Shown piece by piece: positions 44,044-53,743 of a stretch of 64,000 nucleotides of DNA. Position 1 is the first letter of the stretch, and each line of letters starts with the position of its first letter. Made by a program: the position numbers and the translations under genes. The stretch comes from Geodermatophilus pulveris (GTDB lineage: Bacteria; Actinomycetota; Actinomycetes; Mycobacteriales; Geodermatophilaceae). A model generated the notes under the pieces. That model worked only from the letters and a program-made list of their open reading frames with translations. It was not told the DNA's origin and searched no databases. The stretch spans positions 558,001-622,000 of the forward strand of contig NZ_FZOO01000001.1 of NCBI RefSeq assembly GCF_900188375.1, written 5' to 3'.

Positions 44044-45657
44044 GTGACCGTTCCGCTGTCCGGGCCCGCGCCCGTCGTCCTCATCGCCGAGGAGCTCGCC
44101 CCCAGCGTGCTGGAGGTGCTGGGGCGCGACGTCGAGATCCGGCAGGTCGACGGCACCGACCGGGCCGCCCTGCTGCCGGCGCTGGCCGACGCGGCGGCGG
44201 TGCTGGTCCGCAGCGCCACGCAGATCGACGCCGAGGCGCTCGCCGCCGCCCCGGCCCTCAAGGTCGTCGCCCGGGCCGGCATCGGGCTGGACAACGTGGA
44301 CGTGGCCGCGGCCACCGAGCGCGGCGTCATGGTGGTCAACGCCCCGACGTCGAACATCGTCAGCGCCGCCGAGCACGCGGTGGCCCTGCTGCTGGCCGCC
44401 GCCCGGCGCATCCCGGCCGCCGACGCCTCCCTGCGCGCGGGCACCTGGAAGCGCTCGGCGTTCACCGGCGTCGAGGTGACCGACAAGGTCGTCGGCGTGG
44501 TCGGGCTGGGCCGCATCGGCCAGCTGGTCGCCCAGCGGCTGGCCGCCTTCGACGTCACGCTGATCGCCTACGACCCCTACATCCAGCCCGGCCGCGCCGC
44601 GCAGCTGGGCGTGCGGATGGTGTCGCTGGAGGAGCTGCTGCGCGAGGCGGACTTCCTCACCGTCCACCTGCCCAGGACGGCGGAGACCGTCGGGCTGATC
44701 GGCGCCGCCGAGCTGGCCACCACCAAGCGCGGCGTCATCCTGGTCAACGCCGCCCGCGGCGGGCTGGTCGACGAGGCGGCACTGGCCGACGCGCTGGCCT
44801 CCGGGCAGGTCGGCGCCGCCGGCATCGACGTGTACGCGACGGAGCCGTGCACCGACAGCCCGCTGTTCCAGCTGCCCAACACCGTCGTCACCCCGCACCT
44901 GGGTGCCTCCACGACCGAGGCGCAGGACAAGGCCGGCACCGCGGTGGCGCACTCGGTGCGCCTGGCGCTGCAGGGGGAGTTCGTGCCCGACGCGGTCAAC
45001 GTCCAGGCCGGCGGGGTCGTCGCCGAGGACGTCCGCCCCGGCCTGCCGCTGGCCGAGAAGCTGGGCCGGGTGTTCACCGCCGTGGCCGGTGGACTGGCCC
45101 AGTCGGTGACCGTCGAGGTCCGCGGCAAGATCGCCGAGTTCGACGACTCGGTGCTGCAGCTCGCCGTCCTCAAGGGCGTCTTCTCCGACGTGGTCGAGGA
45201 GCAGGTGACCTACGTCAACGCCCCGCTGCTCGCCGAGCAGCGCGGCCTCGCGGTGGCGCTCACCAGCGACGTGGAGAGCCCGGACTACCGCAACCTGATC
45301 ACCGTCCGCGGGGCGATGGCCGACGGCACGGAGGTCACCGTCTCCGGCACCCTGTTCGGCAAGAACCAGGTGCCCAAGCTGGTCGAGGTCAACGGCTTCG
45401 ACATGGACCTGGACGCCGCGGGCTACCTGCTCTTCTTCGTCTACACCGACCGCCCCGGCGTGGTGGGCACGGTCGGCGCGGCGCTCGGGGAGGCCGGCGT
45501 CAACATCGCCGGCGCGCAGGTCAGCCGCACCACCCGCGGCGGCGAGGCGCTGATGGCGGTGACCGTCGACAGCCCCGTCCCCGCCGAGCTGCTCGGGGAC
45601 ATCGCCGGCCGGATCGGCGCCCGTGAGGCCCGCTCCGCCGACCTCACCGCGTCCTGA
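44044..45657 (+). CDS. serA: D-3-phosphoglycerate dehydrogenase
   Basis: A 537-residue type I SerA that oxidises 3-phosphoglycerate, the first step of serine synthesis. The NAD-binding Rossmann motif is VVGVVGLGRIGQLVAQRL (about 143-160), and catalytic positions appear in ARAGIGLDNVD, NAARGGLVDEAAL and TPHLGASTTEAQ. After the catalytic half come the allosteric substrate-binding domain (about 320-450) and a C-terminal ACT domain (LFFVYTDRPGVVGTVGAAL), the long form found in mycobacteria, where serine inhibits through the ACT domain. GTG 44044 with TAGGCT upstream. leuB follows with its own predicted promoter. Confidence 0.97.
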   Translation: MTVPLSGPAPVVLIAEELAPSVLEVLGRDVEIRQVDGTDRAALLPALADAAAVLVRSATQIDAEALAAAPALKVVARAGIGLDNVDVAAATERGVMVVNAPTSNIVSAAEHAVALLLAAARRIPAADASLRAGTWKRSAFTGVEVTDKVVGVVGLGRIGQLVAQRLAAFDVTLIAYDPYIQPGRAAQLGVRMVSLEELLREADFLTVHLPRTAETVGLIGAAELATTKRGVILVNAARGGLVDEAALADALASGQVGAAGIDVYATEPCTDSPLFQLPNTVVTPHLGASTTEAQDKAGTAVAHSVRLALQGEFVPDAVNVQAGGVVAEDVRPGLPLAEKLGRVFTAVAGGLAQSVTVEVRGKIAEFDDSVLQLAVLKGVFSDVVEEQVTYVNAPLLAEQRGLAVALTSDVESPDYRNLITVRGAMADGTEVTVSGTLFGKNQVPKLVEVNGFDMDLDAAGYLLFFVYTDRPGVVGTVGAALGEAGVNIAGAQVSRTTRGGEALMAVTVDSPVPAELLGDIAGRIGAREARSADLTAS

Positions 45658-45659
45658 CC

Positions 45660-45665
45660 TAGGGT
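45660..45665 (+). promoter_or_regulatory. Predicted -10 box of leuB (leaderless)
   Basis: TAGGGT begins 3 nt after the serA stop codon and is followed by 6 nt and the leuB ATG, with no Shine-Dalgarno. leuB can therefore be transcribed apart from serA. Confidence 0.5.
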
Positions 45666-45671
45666 CACCCC

Positions 45672-46694
45672 ATGCGACTGGCAGTGATCCCCGGGGACGG
45701 CATCGGCCCGGAGGTGGTGGCCGAGGGCCTCAAGGTCCTCCGCGCGGTCGCCCCCGACGTCGAGACCACCCCCTACGACCTCGGTGCCTCGCGCTGGCAG
45801 CGCACCGGGGAGCTGTTGCCGGAGCCGGTGCTCGACGAGCTGCGCGGGCACGACGCGATCCTGCTCGGCGCCATCGGCGACCCCAGCGTGCCGCCGGGCA
45901 TCCTCGAGCGGGGCCTGCTGCTGCGGCTGCGCTTCGAGCTCGACCACCACGTCAACCTGCGCCCGGCGCGGCTCTTCGACGGCGTCGCCAGCCCGCTGGC
46001 CGACCCCGGCAGGATCGACATGCTGTGCGTCCGGGAGGGCACCGAGGGCCCCTACGTGGGCAACGGCGGCGTGCTGCGCCGCGACACCCCGCAGGAGGTG
46101 GCCACCGAGGTCAGCCTGAACACCGCGTTCGGGGTCGAGCGGGTGGTCCGGTACGCCTTCGAGCGCGCCCTGGCCCGGCCGCGCCGGCACCTCACGCTCA
46201 TCCACAAGACCAACGTGCTCACCCACGCCGGGTCGCTGTGGTCGCGGACGGTCGAGGAGGTCTCCGCGGAGTTCCCCGAGGTCGCCGTCGCCTACCAGCA
46301 CGTCGACGCGGCCTCGATGTTCTTCGTGACCGACCCCGGCCGCTTCGACGTCCTGGTCACCGACAACCTCTTCGGCGACATCGTCACCGACCTGGCCGCG
46401 GCCGTCACCGGCGGCATCGGGCTGGCCGCCAGCGGCAACCTCGACGCGTCGGGCACCAACCCCAGCATGTTCGAGCCGGTGCACGGCTCGGCGCCGGACA
46501 TCGCCGGCACCGGCGTCGCCGACCCCACGGCCACCGTGCTCTCCGTCGCCCTCCTGCTCGACCACCTCGGCCGCGGCGACCATGCCCGGAAGGTCGACGC
46601 CGCGGTGGCCTTCGACCTGTCCACCCGCGACCCGCGCGCCCCGGTGCGGACCGCCGAGGTGGGCGACCGGCTCGCCGCGCTCGCCGGCGGCTGA
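45672..46694 (+). CDS. leuB: 3-isopropylmalate dehydrogenase
   Basis: A 340-residue decarboxylating dehydrogenase of leucine synthesis. It begins [20 protein letters not shown]. Substrate and catalytic residues appear in [29 protein letters not shown] and [13 protein letters not shown] [10 protein letters not shown]. The metal/NAD region is [28 protein letters not shown], and [18 protein letters not shown] is the standard C-terminal signature. NAD specificity is expected for this group. The ATG at 45672 has only a -10-like box upstream. It is separated by 10 kb from leuCD in this window. Confidence 0.96.
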   Translation: MRLAVIPGDGIGPEVVAEGLKVLRAVAPDVETTPYDLGASRWQRTGELLPEPVLDELRGHDAILLGAIGDPSVPPGILERGLLLRLRFELDHHVNLRPARLFDGVASPLADPGRIDMLCVREGTEGPYVGNGGVLRRDTPQEVATEVSLNTAFGVERVVRYAFERALARPRRHLTLIHKTNVLTHAGSLWSRTVEEVSAEFPEVAVAYQHVDAASMFFVTDPGRFDVLVTDNLFGDIVTDLAAAVTGGIGLAASGNLDASGTNPSMFEPVHGSAPDIAGTGVADPTATVLSVALLLDHLGRGDHARKVDAAVAFDLSTRDPRAPVRTAEVGDRLAALAGG

Positions 46695-46704
46695 GCCGCG
46701 CCGG

Positions 46705-46754
46705 GCTCCTGCCGCGCGTGCGCGGCGTGAGGAGGGCCGTTCCACCACCTCACC
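46705..46754. repeat. Degenerate intergenic hairpin element, copy R7, with 3' tail
   Basis: A shortened relative of the hairpin family after leuB: GGCTCCTGCCGCGC pairs with GCGGCGTGAGGAG imperfectly. It retains the full 20-nt tail of copy R6 (46735-46754), which is what identifies it. The core with paired CTCG motifs is lost. Confidence 0.5.
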
Positions 46755-46761
46755 CGCGTCC

Positions 46762-46805
46762 CGCGGTGCCTGACCTCGCGCTGCGGGGCGAGGTCGGGCA
46801 CCGCG
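46762..46805. terminator. Long hairpin terminator between leuB and the ABM gene
   Basis: CGCGGTGCCTGACCTCGC (46762-46779) pairs with 46788-46805 in an 18-bp stem with a single G-U pair and an 8-nt loop, between convergent genes. The rest of the gap, 46806-46924, shows nothing I can name. Confidence 0.75.
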
Positions 46806-46924
46806 ACGCGTGGTGGGCACCCGGGGACGGCGTCGCGGGTGGTCCGCCTGTGCCCGGGGGCCGGTGCCGTGCTCGCCGGTGCGTCCCGGACGCGCCACGG
46901 GTGCACACCACCACCCGGGCGGGG

Positions 46925-47254
46925 TCAGCCGCGCGGCCGGACCTCGCCCATCGGGCCGAAGCCGCTGACGTCCGGCGCGTCCACGTAGATGATCTGCGGC
47001 TGCTCGGCGACGTACTCCGACATCCAGTCGAAGGCGGCCTCGGCGTGCGGGGTCGCGACGTGCGCGGCGCCGGCCTCGGAGTCGCGGAAGCCCTCGATGC
47101 AGACGAAGGTGTTCGGGTCCTCGACGCTGCGGGACCACTCGAAGAACAGGCTGCCCTCCTCGGCGTCCACCGCCCGGGCGTACTCGTCGGCGTGGGTCCG
47201 GAACTCGTCGATCCGGTCGGGGCGGACGGGCATCTTGATGACGATCAGGATCAC
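46925..47254 (-). CDS. Antibiotic biosynthesis monooxygenase (ABM/YgiN-like) domain protein
   Basis: A 109-residue single-domain protein of the dimeric alpha/beta-barrel (ABM) family: MILIVIKMPVRPDRIDEFRT, AVDAEEGSLFFEWSRSVEDP and TFVCIEGFRDSEAGAAHVATP. The histidine of AAHVATPH matches the conserved position of YgiN-like quinol monooxygenases. Functions in the family range from quinol oxidation to haem handling, and none can be chosen here. GAGGAGA precedes the GTG at 47254. It is a single minus-strand gene between leuB and the FAH gene. Confidence 0.82.
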   Translation of the reverse strand: MILIVIKMPVRPDRIDEFRTHADEYARAVDAEEGSLFFEWSRSVEDPNTFVCIEGFRDSEAGAAHVATPHAEAAFDWMSEYVAEQPQIIYVDAPDVSGFGPMGEVRPRG

Positions 47255-47357
47255 GGCGTCTCCTCTGGTCGATCCGGGTGTCGTCCGGGCGACGACAGTG
47301 TCACAGCGGACGGACGCGGCTGCCCAGCAGGCAGGACGGCGGGCCCCGCGGGGTCAG

Positions 47358-47363
47358 TAGCCT
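47358..47363 (+). promoter_or_regulatory. Predicted -10 box of the FAH-gltX-CPBP unit (leaderless)
   Basis: TAGCCT, 6 nt (CGGGGC), then GTG at 47370, with no Shine-Dalgarno. It would drive the FAH gene, gltX and the CPBP gene, which overlap one another. Confidence 0.5.
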
Positions 47364-47369
47364 CGGGGC

Positions 47370-48182
47370 GTGCGCATCGTCCGCTTCGCCTCGCCCACCG
47401 GCATGTCCTTCGGCGTCCTCGACGGTGACGGCCAGGTCGCCCAGATCGAGGGCCACCCGTTCGGCACCATCTCCTTCACCGGCCGCCGGTTCGCCCAGGC
47501 CGACGTCCGGCTGCTCTCGCCGATCCTGCCGAGCAAGGTGGTGGCCGTCGGCAAGAACTACGCCGACCACGTCCGGGAGATGGGCACCGGTGACGCGCCG
47601 GCGCAGCCGCTGCTGTTCCTCAAGCCCTCGACCACGGTCATCGGCCCCGGCGACGCCATCCGCATCCCGCCCGGAAGCACCAACGTGCACCACGAGGTGG
47701 AGCTGGCCGTCGTCATCGGCGCGCGCGGCGCCCGGCGAGTCACCCCGGAGCAGGCCCTGGGCAGCGTCTTCGGCTACACGATCGCCAACGACGTCACCGA
47801 GCGGGACATGCAGCGCAGCGACGGGCAGTGGACCCGCGCCAAGGGCTTCGACTCCTTCTGCCCGCTGGGCCCGTGGATCGAGACCGACCTCGCCGCCCTC
47901 GGCAAGGACCCCTCCGACCTGGCGGTCACCTGCACCGTCGACGGGGAGCTGCGCCAGTCCGGGCGCACCAGCCAGCTGCTGTTCGGCATCCCGACGCTGG
48001 TCTCGCACATCTCCGAGGTGATGACCCTGCTGCCCGGGGACGTCGTGCTCACCGGCACCCCGGCCGGCGTCGGGCAGATCCGCCCCGGCCAGCAGGTCGA
48101 GTGCAGCATCGAGGGGCTGGGCACGCTGACCAACCCGGTCTCCGGCGCCGACACCGTCTCCACCGCGGGCGGCGCCCGGTGA
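47370..48182 (+). CDS. Fumarylacetoacetate hydrolase family protein
   Basis: A 270-residue FAH-fold enzyme. Motifs are [34 protein letters not shown], the metal-binding [12 protein letters not shown] (Glu-x-Glu) and [14 protein letters not shown] [31 protein letters not shown]. This combination is typical of acylpyruvate hydrolase/oxaloacetate decarboxylase-type members that need Mg2+. The exact substrate is not known; relatives hydrolyse acylpyruvates or decarboxylate oxaloacetate. It overlaps gltX by 4 nt (GTGA), the same pairing as Rv2993c-gltX of mycobacteria. Confidence 0.88.
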   Translation: MRIVRFASPTGMSFGVLDGDGQVAQIEGHPFGTISFTGRRFAQADVRLLSPILPSKVVAVGKNYADHVREMGTGDAPAQPLLFLKPSTTVIGPGDAIRIPPGSTNVHHEVELAVVIGARGARRVTPEQALGSVFGYTIANDVTERDMQRSDGQWTRAKGFDSFCPLGPWIETDLAALGKDPSDLAVTCTVDGELRQSGRTSQLLFGIPTLVSHISEVMTLLPGDVVLTGTPAGVGQIRPGQQVECSIEGLGTLTNPVSGADTVSTAGGAR

Positions 48183-49645
48183 CGGTGACCCGCTTCTGCC
48201 CGTCGCCCACCGGCCTGGTGCACGTCGGGGCCATGCGGACGGCGCTGTTCAACTGGGCGCACGCCCGGCACACCGGCGGCACGTTCGTGTTCCGCATCGA
48301 GGACACCGACGCCGCCCGCGACTCCGAGGAGTCCTACCGGCACCTGCTGGACTGCATGCGGTGGCTGGGGCTGGACTGGGACGAGGGCCCCGAGGTCGGC
48401 GGGCCGCACGGCCCCTACCGGCAGTCCGAGCGGCACGAGGTCTACCGCGACGTGGCCGCGCGGCTGCTCGCGGCCGGGCACGCCTACGAGTCCTTCTCCA
48501 CCACCGAGGAGGTCGACGCGCGCCGGCGGGCGGCCGGCCAGGACCCGAAGCTCGGCTACGACAACGCCGACCGGCACCTCACCGCGGAGCAGGTGGCGGC
48601 CTTGCGGGCGGAGGGCCGGGAGCCGGTGCTGCGGCTGCGGATGCCCGACGAGGACCTCGGCTGGACCGACCTGGTCCGCGGGGAGATCTCCTTCGCGGCC
48701 GGCTCGGTACCGGACCCCGTGCTGGTGCGCGCCACCGGCGCGCCGCTGTACCCGTTCACCAACCCGGTGGACGACGCGCTCATGGGCGTCACCGACGTCC
48801 TGCGCGGGGAGGACCTGCTGCCCTCGACGCCACGGCAGATCGCCCTGTACCGGGCGCTCACCGACATCGGCGTGGCCTCCGGGACGCCGCGGTTCGGCCA
48901 CCTGCCGCTGGTGTTCGGCGACGGCAACAAGAAGCTGTCCAAGCGCGACCCGCAGTCGGACTTCGACGTCTACCGGGACCGCGGCTTCCTGCCCGAGGGC
49001 CTGGTCAACTACCTGGCGCTGCTGGGCTGGGCCATCGCCGACGACCGCGACGTCTTCTCACCCGCCGAGCTGGTCGAGGCCTTCGACGTCACCCGGGTCA
49101 GCGCCAACCCGGCCCGCTTCGACCTCAGGAAGGCCGAGGCGATCAACGCCACCCACCTGCGCGCCCTGCCGGTCGAGGAGTTCACCGCCCGCGTCACGCC
49201 GTTCCTCGTCCGCGCCGGGCTGGTCGGCGACCCGCCCACCGCCGAGCAGCAGCGGGTCCTCGACGCCATCGCCCCGCTGGCCCAGGAGCGGATGATCGTG
49301 CTGTCCGACGCCGTGGGCCTGCTCGGCTTCCTGTTCACCGACGACGTCGACATCGACGCCGCCGCGGCGGCGAAGAACCTGCGCCCCGAGGACGGCGAGG
49401 TGCTCGACGCCGCGGCCGCCGCGCTGCGGGCGGTGCCGGCCTGGACCGCCGCCGACATCGAGGGCGCGCTGAAGCAGAGCCTGGTCGAGGACCTGGGCCG
49501 CAAGCCCCGCCAGGCCTTCGGGCCGGTGCGGGTCGCGGTCAGCGGGCGCACGGTGTCCCCGCCGCTGTACGAGTCCCTCGAGCTGCTGGGCCGCGACCGC
49601 ACGCTGCGCCGCCTCGAGGGTGCCCGGGAGGCGTACGCGCGCTGA
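48179..49645 (+). CDS. gltX: Glutamyl-tRNA synthetase
   Basis: A 488-residue class I synthetase. The HIGH-like motif is [19 protein letters not shown] (about 7-25), the KMSKS-like motif is [10 protein letters not shown], and [16 protein letters not shown] is the family's glutamate/tRNA motif. In organisms with GatCAB this enzyme is usually non-discriminating and also charges tRNA-Gln with glutamate. No glnS is seen in the window, and tRNA-Gln plus two tRNA-Glu genes lie just downstream. The GTG start overlaps the FAH gene by 4 nt and the stop overlaps the CPBP ATG by one base. Confidence 0.97.
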   Translation: MTVTRFCPSPTGLVHVGAMRTALFNWAHARHTGGTFVFRIEDTDAARDSEESYRHLLDCMRWLGLDWDEGPEVGGPHGPYRQSERHEVYRDVAARLLAAGHAYESFSTTEEVDARRRAAGQDPKLGYDNADRHLTAEQVAALRAEGREPVLRLRMPDEDLGWTDLVRGEISFAAGSVPDPVLVRATGAPLYPFTNPVDDALMGVTDVLRGEDLLPSTPRQIALYRALTDIGVASGTPRFGHLPLVFGDGNKKLSKRDPQSDFDVYRDRGFLPEGLVNYLALLGWAIADDRDVFSPAELVEAFDVTRVSANPARFDLRKAEAINATHLRALPVEEFTARVTPFLVRAGLVGDPPTAEQQRVLDAIAPLAQERMIVLSDAVGLLGFLFTDDVDIDAAAAAKNLRPEDGEVLDAAAAALRAVPAWTAADIEGALKQSLVEDLGRKPRQAFGPVRVAVSGRTVSPPLYESLELLGRDRTLRRLEGAREAYAR

Positions 49646-50868
49646 TGGGCCCCTTCCCCGGCGGGCCGCCGGCCCGGAGCGCCGCCGACGACGAGCCGTA
49701 CACCGGCCCGCCGCCGACCGGGCCCTACGCCGCGCCGCCGTACGTCCCCGGCGCGCTGCACGGCGTGCACACCCCCGCCTGGCAGCAGGCCGTCCTGCGG
49801 TGGCAGCCGGCACCGGGGCCGGGGCCGCCGCCGGGCGTGGGCTGGGAGCCGCCGCCGGGGACGCCGCCGCACGACGAGCCGGCCGAGTACCTGCAGGTCA
49901 TGCGCATGCGGGACTGGCGCTGGTGGCGGCCGGTGCTCGGCCTCCTGCTGGTCGCCGTCGTGTACGCGGTCGCCGCCGTGCTGGTGGTCCTCGCCGGCTT
50001 CCTGACCGGGGTCTTCCCCGACCCGACGGCGATCGACCCCACCGACCTGACCGACCCGGGCCTGCTGCTGGTCACCAACGTCTCGCTGATCGTCGCCATC
50101 CCGTGCGTGTGGCTGGCCTGGGCCGCCGCGCACGGCAAGCGGATCGGCTGGTCGTCGTCGGTGCTGGCCCGGCTGCGCTGGCGGCTGCTCGCGCCGTACA
50201 CGCTGCTGACCCTGCCCACGCTCGTCGCCGGCCTGCTGCTCAGCGTCGGCCTCGGCCTCGTGGCGGGGGACTGGTCGGCCACCGGCCCGACGGCCGGGTA
50301 CGGCTGGCTGCTGCTCGTCGTGCTGCTGACCACGCCGCTGCAGTCCGCCGCCGAGGAGTACGTGTTCCGCGGCTACCTCAGCCAGGCGCTCGCCGCGTGG
50401 GTCGGCCGGCCGCGGGCGGGTGCGGTGGTCGCCGCGGTCTCCACCGCCGCGCTGTTCTCCGCCCTGCACCTCCCGCCGGACCTGTGGACCTTCCTCGACC
50501 GGTTCGCCTTCGGGCTGGCCGCCTCGGCGGTCGTCTGGCTCACCGGCGGGCTGGAGGCGGCGATCGTGCTGCACGCGGTCAACAACGTGGTGGTCTTCGC
50601 GCTGGCCGGCGGGCTGGGGGAGGGGCTGGCCACGGACGCCGTCCCGGCCGGCGCCGGCGTGCTGGTGGTGCTCGTCGACCTGCTGGCGATGGCCGGCTAC
50701 GTCGCGCTGGTCGCCCGCTACCGCGGCCGGCTGCGGCCGGAGACGCGGACCGCCGCCCTGGACCTGCGAGCACCGTCACCCCCGGGGGTGCCCGGGCCGC
50801 CCACGGCCATCGGGTATGGTGTCAACCGGCGCCGCGAGGCGCAGCACGACCCTTGGGGTATGGGGTAA
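49645..50868 (+). CDS. CPBP-family intramembrane metalloprotease
   Basis: A 407-residue membrane protein. Residues 1-90 are Pro/Gly-rich and soluble; eight or so membrane segments follow to about residue 365. The CPBP (Abi/Rce1-like) motifs are EEYVFR with Glu237, Glu238 and Arg242, then FSALHLPPD with His275, and LHAVNN with His310 and Asn314. These are the metal-binding set of active proteases. The substrate is unknown. The gene is coupled to gltX (TGATG overlap). Its last codons and TAA stop lie inside the tRNA-Gln gene, so its 3' end forms the tRNA acceptor and D-arm region. Confidence 0.88.
   Translation: MGPFPGGPPARSAADDEPYTGPPPTGPYAAPPYVPGALHGVHTPAWQQAVLRWQPAPGPGPPPGVGWEPPPGTPPHDEPAEYLQVMRMRDWRWWRPVLGLLLVAVVYAVAAVLVVLAGFLTGVFPDPTAIDPTDLTDPGLLLVTNVSLIVAIPCVWLAWAAAHGKRIGWSSSVLARLRWRLLAPYTLLTLPTLVAGLLLSVGLGLVAGDWSATGPTAGYGWLLLVVLLTTPLQSAAEEYVFRGYLSQALAAWVGRPRAGAVVAAVSTAALFSALHLPPDLWTFLDRFAFGLAASAVVWLTGGLEAAIVLHAVNNVVVFALAGGLGEGLATDAVPAGAGVLVVLVDLLAMAGYVALVARYRGRLRPETRTAALDLRAPSPPGVPGPPTAIGYGVNRRREAQHDPWGMG
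50815..50820 (+). promoter_or_regulatory. Possible -10 box for tRNA-Gln, inside the CPBP gene
   Basis: TATGGT lies 33 nt before the tRNA 5' end. No clear -35 is seen, so the tRNA may instead come from processing of the gltX-CPBP transcript. Confidence 0.3.
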
Positions 50869-50925
50869 TTGGCAGCCCGACGGTTTCTGGTTCCGTTAGT
50901 CTAGGTTCGAGTCCTGGTACCCCAG
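50854..50925 (+). tRNA. tRNA-Gln (CTG)
   Basis: The 7-bp acceptor pairs TGGGGTA with TACCCCA, leaving G as the discriminator base. The D-arm, the anticodon loop TTCTGGT (anticodon CTG) and the T-loop GGTTCGAGTCC fold as expected. CCA is not encoded. It reads CAG codons. The first 15 nt overlap the CPBP coding region, including its TAA stop. Confidence 0.93.
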
Positions 50926-50979
50926 CGAGGCAGCTGTTGCCTGGAACAGCGGTCCTCGGCACCACCGCACCACCTGTAC

Positions 50980-51052
50980 GGCCCCGTCGTCTAGCGGCCC
51001 AGGACGCCGCCCTCTCACGGCGGTAGCGAGGGTTCGAATCCCTTCGGGGCTA
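50980..51052 (+). tRNA. tRNA-Glu (CTC), copy 1
   Basis: The acceptor pairs GGCCCCG with CGGGGCT (G-U at the end pair). The anticodon loop is CTCTCAC with anticodon CTC. The T-arm is GAGGGTTCGAATCCCTT. CCA is not encoded. It is identical to copy 2, 181 nt downstream. It reads GAG codons, and Glu-tRNA is also the precursor for haem in many bacteria. Confidence 0.95.
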
Positions 51053-51060
51053 CAGCGGGC

Positions 51061-51093
51061 GAGAGCCCCCGGCCTGCCCGGCCGGGGGCTCTC
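51061..51093 (+). terminator. Terminator after tRNA-Glu copy 1
   Basis: GAGAGCCCCCGGCC and its exact complement form a 14-bp stem with loop TGCCC, 8 nt after the tRNA. Confidence 0.8.
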
Positions 51094-51160
51094 GTCGTCT
51101 CCCGGCCGGTACCCCGAGCCACGGGCCCGGCCTGCTCCCCTGGCACCATGGGGCGCGCAC

Positions 51161-51233
51161 GGCCCCGTCGTCTAGCGGCCCAGGACGCCGCCCTCTCACG
51201 GCGGTAGCGAGGGTTCGAATCCCTTCGGGGCTA
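51161..51233 (+). tRNA. tRNA-Glu (CTC), copy 2
   Basis: Identical over all 73 nt to copy 1, including the anticodon CTC and the lack of an encoded CCA. The flanking sequences differ, apart from ACG immediately before each copy and a C immediately after, so only the tRNA itself is duplicated or kept identical by conversion. Confidence 0.95.
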
Positions 51234-51240
51234 CGCCCGT

Positions 51241-51277
51241 GCCAGGGCCCCCGGCCGACCCGGCCGGGGGCCCTGGC
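51241..51277 (+). terminator. Terminator after tRNA-Glu copy 2
   Basis: A perfect 17-bp stem (51241-51257 with 51261-51277) around the 3-nt loop ACC, starting GCCAGGGCCCCCGGCCG. Confidence 0.8.
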
Positions 51278-51358
51278 CGTCCCGGTCCCGGGCCCTGGCC
51301 GTCCCGGTCCCGGGGTCTGGCCGTCCCGGCCCCGGGGTCTGGCCGTCCTCGGGGGCCG
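51271..51358. repeat. 22-nt tandem repeat downstream of tRNA-Glu
   Basis: About four units of 22 nt (51271, 51293, 51315, 51337), each containing CTGGCCGTCC and, except in the last, CCCGGG. The first unit overlaps the terminator stem's 3' arm, suggesting the array arose by copying the terminator arm. The rest of the gap to galT (51359-51441) contains a TAGCGT box near 51385 that could be a galT promoter. Confidence 0.7.
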
Positions 51359-51441
51359 GGGTGGCCCGGCCGGGGGCGCAGGGCTAGCGTCTCCGACGCC
51401 GCTCACGCTCCGTGACGAGCGGCAGGGAGGCAGGGCGCGCG

Positions 51442-52556
51442 GTGATCCGGACGAGTCGTCGGCTGGCCGACGGCAGGGAGGTCCTGTACTTCGACGCCGG
51501 GGACGCCGCCCCGCCGCGCACCGTCGAGGACCCGCGCGACCTCCCGCCGGTCAGCACCCGCTCCCAACTGCGCTTCGACCCGCTCCTCGGCGAGTGGGTC
51601 GTGCTGGCCTCGCACCGGCAGACGCGCACCTTCCTGCCGCCCGCCGACCTGTGCCCGCTGTGCCCGACCCGGCCCGGCAGGGAGCCCACCGAGGTCCCCG
51701 AGGCCGACTACGAGGTGGCCGTCTTCGAGAACCGCTTCCCGTCCCTGGCCACGGCCGTCGAGCGCGACGTGCCCCCGACCGCCCCCGGCGCCCCGCTGAC
51801 CGAGCTGCGGCCCGGCTTCGGCCGCTGCGAGGTCGTGGTGTTCACCAGCGAGCACGACCGGTCCTTCGCCACCCTCGGTGCCGACCGGGCCCGCCTGGTC
51901 GTCGACGTGTGGGCCGAGCGCACCGCCGAACTCTCGGGCATCGACGGGGTCGAGCAGGTCTACGTGTTCGAGAACAGCGGCGAGGAGATCGGGGTGACGC
52001 TGTCCCACCCGCACGGCCAGATCTACGCCTACCCCTTCGTCGCGCCGCGGGTGGAGCGGGTGCTGGCCTCGGTCGAGCGGCACCGGCGCGCGACCGGCGG
52101 GGACCTGTTCGCCGACGTGCTGGCCGCCGAGCGGGCCGGGCCGCGGGTGGTCGCGGCCAACGAGCACTGGACGGCGTTCGTGCCGGCCGCCGCGCGCTGG
52201 CCCTACGAGCTGCAGGTGTTCCCGCACCGCCGGGTGCCCGACCTGCCGGCCCTGGACGACGCCGAGCGGGACGCGCTGGCCGGGCTCTACCTCGACGTGC
52301 TGGGCCGCTTCGCCCGCCGCTTCGACACCCCGATGCCCTACATCTCCTCCTGGAACCAGGCGCCGGTCACCCATGGGCGGGCGGACTGGTGGCTGCACCT
52401 GCAGCTGTTCTCGCTGCGCCGGGCGCCGGGCAAGCTCAAGTACCTGGCCGGCTCGGAGTCCGGCATGGGCGCGTTCATCACCGACACGGTGCCCGAGGAC
52501 GTCGCCCGGCAGCTGCGGGACGTGGAGCCGCGGGGCCGAACCGTGGGGATCGCGCC

Positions 52557-52560
<4 letters not shown>
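51442..52560 (+). CDS. galT: Galactose-1-phosphate uridylyltransferase
   Basis: A 372-residue GalT of the Leloir pathway, exchanging UMP between UDP-glucose and galactose-1-phosphate. The uridylylated histidine is His191 in LSHPHGQIYAYP. An N-terminal zinc-type CPLCPTRPG motif and a YVFENSGEEIG segment agree with the family. GTG 51442 is chosen because GGGAGG lies 11 nt upstream; a GTG 30 nt earlier is also open. It overlaps galK by 4 nt. No galE is in the window, so UDP-galactose epimerisation must be encoded elsewhere. Confidence 0.93.
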
Positions 52561-53714
<1,154 letters not shown>

Positions 53715-53743
53715 GCCCACACCGACACCGGAGGTCTGCCGCC

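Noticed and set aside
50980-51233. The two identical tRNA-Glu genes as attL/attR of an integrated element
   Set aside because: Only about 100 nt lie between them and there is no integrase or phage gene in the window, so a simple tandem duplication is more likely.
51271-51358. Short regular repeats as a possible CRISPR array
   Set aside because: Units are contiguous with no unique spacers and there are no cas genes.
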